From Paraburkholderia sp. PGU19 (lineage in GTDB: Bacteria > Pseudomonadota > Gammaproteobacteria > Burkholderiales > Burkholderiaceae), in assembly GCF_013426915.1 (NCBI RefSeq), contig NZ_AP023180.1:62001-126000 (forward strand): 64,000 nucleotides of DNA, read 5' to 3'. Of the stretch, positions 58,752 to 64,000 are shown one piece after another; within the stretch, counting starts at the first letter, position 1; the number at the start of each line of letters is the position of its first letter. Below the pieces are notes generated by a model. It did not search any database, had not been told where the DNA came from, and worked only from the letters and a program-made list of their open reading frames with translations. The position numbers and the translations under genes are program-made.

Positions 58752-59654
58752 GTGAACAGGACGCGCAATCGCGCGCTGCATTTCGTCGCGACGCATCCCG
58801 CGCGCTTCGCGTTGCAGGTGGTCAAGGCGTTCCGGAAGAATCAGGGGCTGCTGCTCGCGGGCGCGATCGCCTATTACGCGCTGCTGTCCATCGTGCCGCT
58901 GCTGATTCTGGTGGCCATTGCGTTCAGCCATTTTGTCGGCGAAAAGCTGCTGCTCGATACGCTCGCGCGTCTGCTCGAATGGCTGGTGCCGGGACAGTCG
59001 CGCGCGATCGTCAGGGAGCTTGCCAACTTTCTCGCGCACCGCACGGTGATCGGCTGGTTTCTCGTCGTCACGATGATCTTCTTCAGTTCGCTCGCGTTCA
59101 CGGTGTTGGAGAATGCACTGTCGATCATCTTCGTGCATCGCGTTGCGATCCGGCGCAGGCATTTTCTGCTGTCGGCGATCTTGCCTTATCTGTTCAGTCT
59201 TTCGCTGGGTATCGGCGTGCTGCTCGTGACGCTTGTGTCGAGCAGTCTTCAGGCCGTCGCGAGCGACAGCATCGTGCTGTTCGGTCACGTCATTTCGCTG
59301 ACGGGCGCCACGCGCATCGTGCTGTATCTGTTCGGTCTTGCTGGCGAGATTTTCGTGCTGACGGCCATCTATCTGGTGATACCCGCAGGACGCACGACGC
59401 TGTGGCATGCACTATTCGGTGCAGTCGCGGCCGCCGCGTTGTGGGAAGGCACGCGGCGCGTGCTGGTGTGGTACTTCGCGACGCTATCGCAGGTGAGTGT
59501 CGTCTATGGATCGCTGACGACGGCCATCATCGTGCTGTTCAGTCTCGAAGCGCTCGCCACGCTAATGCTGTTCGGCGCGCAACTGATCGCCGAATACGAG
59601 CGGCTCAATGCCGGTCCGATAGAGCCTGCCGCGGAGCCATTTGTTACGAGCTAG
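58752..59654 (+). CDS. YihY/virulence factor BrkB family membrane protein
   Basis: A 300-residue inner-membrane protein with about six helices. AFRKNQGLLLAGAIAYYALL is the family start, and WEGTRRVLVWYFATLSQVSV with YGSLTTAIIVLFSLEALATL marks the end. The YihY family is a putative transporter or envelope factor of uncertain function, once linked to the Bordetella BrkB serum-resistance protein. It starts with GTG six bases after GGAGG. It stands between two oppositely organised clusters and is not clearly part of either. Confidence 0.85.
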   Translation: MNRTRNRALHFVATHPARFALQVVKAFRKNQGLLLAGAIAYYALLSIVPLLILVAIAFSHFVGEKLLLDTLARLLEWLVPGQSRAIVRELANFLAHRTVIGWFLVVTMIFFSSLAFTVLENALSIIFVHRVAIRRRHFLLSAILPYLFSLSLGIGVLLVTLVSSSLQAVASDSIVLFGHVISLTGATRIVLYLFGLAGEIFVLTAIYLVIPAGRTTLWHALFGAVAAAALWEGTRRVLVWYFATLSQVSVVYGSLTTAIIVLFSLEALATLMLFGAQLIAEYERLNAGPIEPAAEPFVTS

Positions 59655-59899
59655 AGAGGCAATAGCGAAGCACGTCGCGGCCATAGCGAAATAGGCGCGA
59701 TGTGGTTAACGGCAGAAAATTCGAGAACTTTAGAATCATTTGAATGCATGTTCTATTGCATCTTTTAATCCCCAGAAGAATGCGCGGTGGTCACAGCTTC
59801 GTCACGACCCGCCGACGATAATCCCGTCGCCCGTCAAATTGACAAATTCAGAGCGGGCAGCACTGCCACATAGCAGTGACAGACCACGGGGAATACCAC

Positions 59900-62290
59900 A
59901 TGAACATCCGTCACCGCATCACTCTACTGGTGGTGTTGATGCTGGTCGCCTTGTCGGCGATCGGCGGATACGCTGTCTATCAGACTCGCGGCAGTGCCGC
60001 AGACGTACGGCAAGTGACGCAAGGCGTCGTGCCGAGCGCGCTGGCTTCGGCCGATCTTGTCTCGCAAGTCAAGGACGTGCAGCTCGCGACGATGACGCTC
60101 GTCTATTCGCCCGACGCGAACATGGTCGAGCAGGCACAAAAAGAACTCGCGGCGAAAGAGAAGTCACTGCGAGAAGCGCTGGACGTGCAGGCGAAAGCAG
60201 CCGCAAGCCACGCTCAGGAAGGGCTCGTCACGCAGGCGCGCGACAGCCTCGCCAACTACTTCGCGGCGATCAACGACACCGCGAAAATGAAGGCCGAAGG
60301 CAAGAACGACCTCGCGCAAGCCTATCTGTTCGCGAACGTCGCGCAGTACCGCGATGAACTGGAAGGCATCGTCGAAACGCTGCGCATCGAAAAGAACCGC
60401 CAGAAAGACGAAGCCATTGATGCATTGAATACGGGCCTCGCGACGACCACGACGGCGATCGGCAGCGCGTCGGGCACGGCGATTCTGGTGTTGATCGCAA
60501 TTGGCCTGCTGCTATACCGGCAGATCACGCGACCGCTTTCGCGCATGCAGGAGATGATGAGCGAGATCGCATCGAGCCAGGACTTCACGCGCCGCGTGCC
60601 CGTGGGCCGCATGGATGAAATCGGTCATTCGATCGTCGCGTTCAACGGCATGATCGAAAAGATCCAGCAAAGCTCCGCGCAACTGAAGCAGAAGACTGCC
60701 GATATTCAGGCGATGTTGCAGAACATGCAGCAGGGCATCCTGACGGTTGTCGAAGACGCGAAGATTCACTCGGAGTACTCGGCCTATCTGGAAGAGATCT
60801 TCGAAACGAAGGATATCGCCGGGCGTGCGCTGATGGACCTCGTATTCGGCGACAGCGACCTGGGTTCGGATACCGTGTCGCAAGTCGAAGCTGCCGTGCT
60901 GGCGTGCATCGGCGAAGACAGCATCAACTTCGAGTTCAACCAGCATCTGCTCGTCAACGAACTCACGCGCAAGATGCCCGACGGCCGCGTGAAGACGCTC
61001 GATCTCAGCTGGTCCGCGATCACCGACGAAAGCGACACAGTCATGCGCCTGATGCTGTGCGTGCGTGATGTGACCGAGCTGCGCCAGCTTGCGGCGGAAG
61101 CGGGCGAGCAGAAGCGCCGCCTGGAAATGATCGGCGAAATTCTCGCGGTGAGCGAGGAGAAGTTCCACCATTTCGTTGAGAGTGCAACGGGCTTCATCAA
61201 CGAGAACGAGCGCATTATCCGTCAGCACGCGCAGGTCAATGAGCCGGCTGTCGCGGAACTGTTCCGCAACATGCATACCATCAAAGGCAATGCGCGGACC
61301 TACAGCCTGCAGCATCTGACCAGCATCGTGCACGAAACCGAGCAGCGTTACGATGCGCTGCGCCAACCGGAAGCGGGGCACGAATGGGATCAGGAGCAAC
61401 TCATTGCCGAACTGGCACGCGTGAAAGAAGCGCTGCAGCACTACGCCACGATCAATGAAGTGAGCCTCGGTCGACGCAAGGCAGGCCGTGTCGGCAGCGC
61501 TGAACGTTATCTGATGGTGGATCGCGAGCATATTCAGGAAAGCCTGCGCCTGCTCGATGCGGCAAATCCGGCTGACACGCTCGCGCTGCTGACGGCGCGC
61601 GATTCGGTACGTAGAACATTGCGCCTGCTTGGTACGGAGAAAGTCGAAGAGGCACTCGCCGGCGTGCTGCACTCGTTGCCCTCGCTTGCCGCCGAGCTCG
61701 GCAAGGCCGTGCCTGCCGTGCGTATCGACGACAACGGTTATCGCGTTCGCACGCAGGCGGGCAGCATGCTCAAGAACGTGTTCATGCATCTGCTGCGCAA
61801 TTCAGTCGATCACGGCATCGAGCTCGCCGCACAGCGTGTCGCGCTCGGCAAGCCGGAAGCGGGTGTCATCGATATCGAAGTGGGCGTCGCCGAAGGCGCA
61901 TTGCAGATCACGTTGAGCGACGATGGAAGCGGTCTCGCGCTGTCGCGCATTCGCGGTATCGCAGCCGATCGCGGCTGGCTTCAGCCCGATACGCAATTGA
62001 GCGACGAAGCCGTGGCGGAATTCATCTTCCGTGCTGGCTTCTCGACTGCGCAGAACGTGACGGAAGTGTCGGGCCGCGGCGTCGGCATGGATGCGGTGCG
62101 CGATTTCATCCGCCGCGAAGGCGGACGCATCGAGTTGCGCTTTACGGACGATCACGCGGGCGCGGACTTCCGCCAGTTCCAGACGATCGTTTATCTGCCG
62201 GAGAACTGCGCTGTCGATAGCGTCGGCACGTCGATGCATGACGCCGCGCAAACAGTGAGTTCGATTCAGGCGAATGCACATTTCGAATAG
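59900..62290 (+). CDS. Transmembrane sensor with CheA-type Hpt and histidine kinase ATPase
   Basis: A 796-residue protein combining receptor and kinase. TM1 is about residues 9-27, a periplasmic four-helix MCP-like sensor follows to about 190, then TM2 (about 192-206), HAMP (207-260) and a PAS-like region (265-395). The Hpt phosphorylation site is His459 in RNMHTIKGNARTYSL. The ATPase has the CheA-type N box LLRNSVDHGIELA (Asn634), DDGSGLALSRIRG and GRGVGMDAVRD. No CheW-like P5 domain follows, so it is not a normal CheA. The start is ATG 59900 after a GGGGA; an earlier ATG at 59876 is weaker. It is first in a four-gene operon. Confidence 0.87.
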   Translation: MNIRHRITLLVVLMLVALSAIGGYAVYQTRGSAADVRQVTQGVVPSALASADLVSQVKDVQLATMTLVYSPDANMVEQAQKELAAKEKSLREALDVQAKAAASHAQEGLVTQARDSLANYFAAINDTAKMKAEGKNDLAQAYLFANVAQYRDELEGIVETLRIEKNRQKDEAIDALNTGLATTTTAIGSASGTAILVLIAIGLLLYRQITRPLSRMQEMMSEIASSQDFTRRVPVGRMDEIGHSIVAFNGMIEKIQQSSAQLKQKTADIQAMLQNMQQGILTVVEDAKIHSEYSAYLEEIFETKDIAGRALMDLVFGDSDLGSDTVSQVEAAVLACIGEDSINFEFNQHLLVNELTRKMPDGRVKTLDLSWSAITDESDTVMRLMLCVRDVTELRQLAAEAGEQKRRLEMIGEILAVSEEKFHHFVESATGFINENERIIRQHAQVNEPAVAELFRNMHTIKGNARTYSLQHLTSIVHETEQRYDALRQPEAGHEWDQEQLIAELARVKEALQHYATINEVSLGRRKAGRVGSAERYLMVDREHIQESLRLLDAANPADTLALLTARDSVRRTLRLLGTEKVEEALAGVLHSLPSLAAELGKAVPAVRIDDNGYRVRTQAGSMLKNVFMHLLRNSVDHGIELAAQRVALGKPEAGVIDIEVGVAEGALQITLSDDGSGLALSRIRGIAADRGWLQPDTQLSDEAVAEFIFRAGFSTAQNVTEVSGRGVGMDAVRDFIRREGGRIELRFTDDHAGADFRQFQTIVYLPENCAVDSVGTSMHDAAQTVSSIQANAHFE

Positions 62291-62307
62291 CACGACGGGG
62301 ACAGGCT

Positions 62308-63048
62308 GTGGTTGATCAGTATGTGATTGCGGCTGCCCTGGCGGGCGTCGCGTGGGGCGCGCTGGCAGGATTGTTCGTGCATCGGTGGTGGTACAGGAAA
62401 CGGGCGGCTGCGCAACAGCAGACCACGCTCGAGTCGCAGAACACCGTGCTCGTGCAGGCCGAGGAGCGTCACGCCGCCGAAGTCCGGCAGCACGAGCAGC
62501 AGGCGCGCGAACTGCACGCGCTCGTCGATACATTGCGCGACGATCTCGCGCAGCAGTCGGTGTTGGCGGACGAAGCGCGTGACGCACTGAACGCGCTGCA
62601 TCTGCAAAAAGACGAGTGGCTGCAACAGGCGACCCGCCTCTCAACGGAAGCGGGGCGCCTGCGGCATCTGTCCGCGACGTTCGAGCGCTGGCACGAGCAG
62701 ATGATCTCGCTGATGGCGCAGAACCACGACATGCACGCGAAGAACAGCGAACTGTCGTCGATCGTGCGTCACGTGCTGATCGTGTCGCTGAATGCGTCGA
62801 TTGAAGCAGCGCGCGCGGGTGCGGCGGGGCGCGGGTTCTCGATCGTCGCAAGCGAAGTGCGCGCGCTTGCGACACGCTCGCAGGAACTGTCGAAGAGCTA
62901 TCACGACAGCCTGAACCGCAATGACCTGATCACCACGGCCACGTTTCAGGACATTCAGGCGGGCGGCAAGATGATTGCGGCGTCGCTGGCGAGCGTCGAG
63001 TCGCTTGCCGGTCAGATTCAATCCCGGTTAGAGCAGGCGACGACGTGA
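62308..63048 (+). CDS. Membrane-anchored MCP signalling-hairpin protein without a sensor domain
   Basis: A 246-residue protein: one N-terminal membrane segment (about residues 6-26), a long Gln/Glu-rich coiled coil (40-130), and an MCP-type hairpin tip at about 150-192 (SLNASIEAARAGAAGRGFSI, ASEVRALATRSQ). The tip differs from the classical receptor, with IVRHVLIV in place of the usual Gln-Thr-Asn-Leu stretch and Ala in place of the Glu after ARAG. It has no ligand domain. It starts with GTG 18 bp after the kinase stop and overlaps the next gene as GTGA, so it should be co-translated with it. Confidence 0.83.
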   Translation: MVDQYVIAAALAGVAWGALAGLFVHRWWYRKRAAAQQQTTLESQNTVLVQAEERHAAEVRQHEQQARELHALVDTLRDDLAQQSVLADEARDALNALHLQKDEWLQQATRLSTEAGRLRHLSATFERWHEQMISLMAQNHDMHAKNSELSSIVRHVLIVSLNASIEAARAGAAGRGFSIVASEVRALATRSQELSKSYHDSLNRNDLITTATFQDIQAGGKMIAASLASVESLAGQIQSRLEQATT

Positions 63049-63584
63049 TCAGTCAGCAAGCGAAAGACAGTATCGAGCGGATCTTTTTGTATTCCGCGCG
63101 CACGCGTTTGCCTGTCGATTCCGGCGACGCATGCGAAATCACGGCACTCGACGCGCAGCAGGCCAATACCGCGCTTGCCAGCCATATCGTTGTTCTGACC
63201 ATTTCATCGATTGCATTCCGCTTTCTGCTCGTGCTGCATTTCAACGACGACCAGGCGACGCGCGACTACTATCTGCGCGAATCGGAAGAACGCTCGTTGG
63301 CGGAAGCCCTGATGGAAGTCGGCAATCTGTGTTGTGGCGCGATCAATCAGCAATTGGTCGAGTTCTTTCCGGACCTCGGGATGTCGACGCCTTATCAACT
63401 GAATGGCGCGTGCGTGCCTTATCTGACGGAGTTGAAGCCCGGCTATCTCGCGGCTTTTCGCGTGAGCATCGGCGCAAACGTACAACTGGGCGCGACACTG
63501 TGCATGTGCGCGAGTTCGCCAGTCGATTTTGCCGCGTATGTGAACGAGGCCGAGGAGAGCACGGGTGAACTCGAACTCTTTTAA
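63045..63584 (+). CDS. CheC/CheX-like chemotaxis phosphatase
   Basis: A 179-residue protein. EALMEVGNLCCGAINQQLVE carries the E-x2-N helix of CheC/CheX/CheZ-independent CheY-P phosphatases. From that Asn, 21 residues lead to Pro (STPYQL), completing the E-x2-N-x21-P pattern. The usual Asp/Ser four residues before the Glu is itself a Glu. It probably removes phosphate from the CheY encoded next. It begins with GTG inside the stop of the MCP-hairpin gene. Confidence 0.7.
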   Translation: MISQQAKDSIERIFLYSARTRLPVDSGDACEITALDAQQANTALASHIVVLTISSIAFRFLLVLHFNDDQATRDYYLRESEERSLAEALMEVGNLCCGAINQQLVEFFPDLGMSTPYQLNGACVPYLTELKPGYLAAFRVSIGANVQLGATLCMCASSPVDFAAYVNEAEESTGELELF

Positions 63585-63654
63585 ATGCTTCTGAGCAGCG
63601 CAGAGAGCACATTTTCAATCAATGCGCCGCATAAATGGCGCTACGGGGTAAGCA

Positions 63655-64000
63655 ATGGCTAAGGTTCTGGTAGTGGACGATTCGAGCACGGTGCGCGATG
63701 AAGTCGCGGGTTTTCTGAGGAAAAATGGTCTCGATGTCGATACCGCGGTGGACGGCAAGGATGGTCTCGCGAAGCTGAAGGCGTCGCCCGGCATCCGTCT
63801 CGTCGTCAGCGACGTCAATATGCCGAATATGGACGGCCTGACGATGGCCGAAAAGATTCGCGGCGAACTGGCCAATGCGAGCGTCAACATCATCATGCTG
63901 ACGACGGAAAGCAGCCCTGCAATGAAGGAGCGCGGCAAGGCGGCGGGTGTGAAGGGCTGGATCGTGAAGCCGTTCAAGGGCGACGCGGTGCTCGAAACGT
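63655..64000 (+). CDS. CheY-like single-domain response regulator (partial, cut by window end)
   Basis: 115 residues of a receiver domain before the window ends; only a few residues should be missing. The acidic pair Asp8-Asp9 (VLVVDDSSTVR), phosphoacceptor Asp53 (VVSDVNMPNMDG), Thr83 or Thr84 (MLTTESS) and Lys105 (WIVKPFKGD) are all present, so it is a normal, phosphorylatable CheY. ATG 63655 follows GGGGTAAG. It lies 70 bp after the phosphatase gene and is the expected output of the sensor kinase at 59900. Confidence 0.9.
   Translation, partial: MAKVLVVDDSSTVRDEVAGFLRKNGLDVDTAVDGKDGLAKLKASPGIRLVVSDVNMPNMDGLTMAEKIRGELANASVNIIMLTTESSPAMKERGKAAGVKGWIVKPFKGDAVLET

Overview
The window is high-GC chromosomal DNA from a Burkholderiaceae bacterium, most likely Paraburkholderia or a close relative. 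The basis is gene content and order: an llpE-ceoAB-opcM type efflux operon, flhDC, a 4-hydroxyproline catabolic cluster, an FrcBCA-like sugar transporter, Burkholderia-style intergenic repeats and dense GC-rich codon use. I had no database, so the genus is inferred. No rRNA, tRNA or CRISPR array was recognised.

Layout. 0-7 kb: a MexEF-OprN-class RND efflux operon led by a lipase-like gene whose nucleophile serine is replaced by aspartate. 7-10.7 kb: a large palindromic intergenic repeat element interrupted by an IS4-family and an IS66-family insertion sequence, each with target duplications. 11-16.8 kb: an Nramp metal transporter, flagellar master regulator flhDC, a YeeE/YedE sulfur transporter, a 2OG-Fe(II) oxygenase and a GNAT enzyme. 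16.8-19.3 kb: an XRE regulator with two matching operator-like palindromes and several small genes. 19.4-22 kb: a TPR-glycosyltransferase and a pair of Hsp20 genes behind a sigma32-like promoter. 22.5-33.4 kb: a catabolic and transport operon, probably for deoxyribose (aldolase, ALDH16-like dehydrogenase, RbsD, kinase, ABC importer with two permeases), ending at a repeat locus and a convergent DeoR-type regulator that carries the same 13-bp motif as the operon promoter. 33.7-38.6 kb: DoxX, a small gene, two MFS transporters and an atypical response regulator. 38.6-44.4 kb: 4-hydroxyproline degradation (deaminase, epimerase, three-subunit D-hydroxyproline dehydrogenase, PAS-AraC regulator). 44.5-46.6 kb: small genes, a lipoprotein and aroQ. 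46.6-48.5 kb: a second copy of the large repeat element, in opposite orientation and interrupted by an IS5-family element. 48.5-54.1 kb: a TetR regulator, a DadA/PuuB-like oxidoreductase and an unusual class A PBP. 54.1-58.3 kb: an FrcBCA-like ABC operon with its ROK regulator and a ROK-type operator. 58.7-64 kb: a YihY/BrkB membrane protein and a compact chemosensory-like operon (transmembrane sensor with CheA-type Hpt and ATPase, membrane-anchored MCP hairpin protein, CheC/CheX-type phosphatase, CheY) that runs off the window.

The two most unusual things are the nested palindromic element and the terminal signalling operon. The element exists in two inverted copies, hosts all three IS elements, and sits where flanking genes converge and strand composition flips. 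The signalling operon has chemotaxis parts rearranged into a non-canonical set, with no CheW domain visible.
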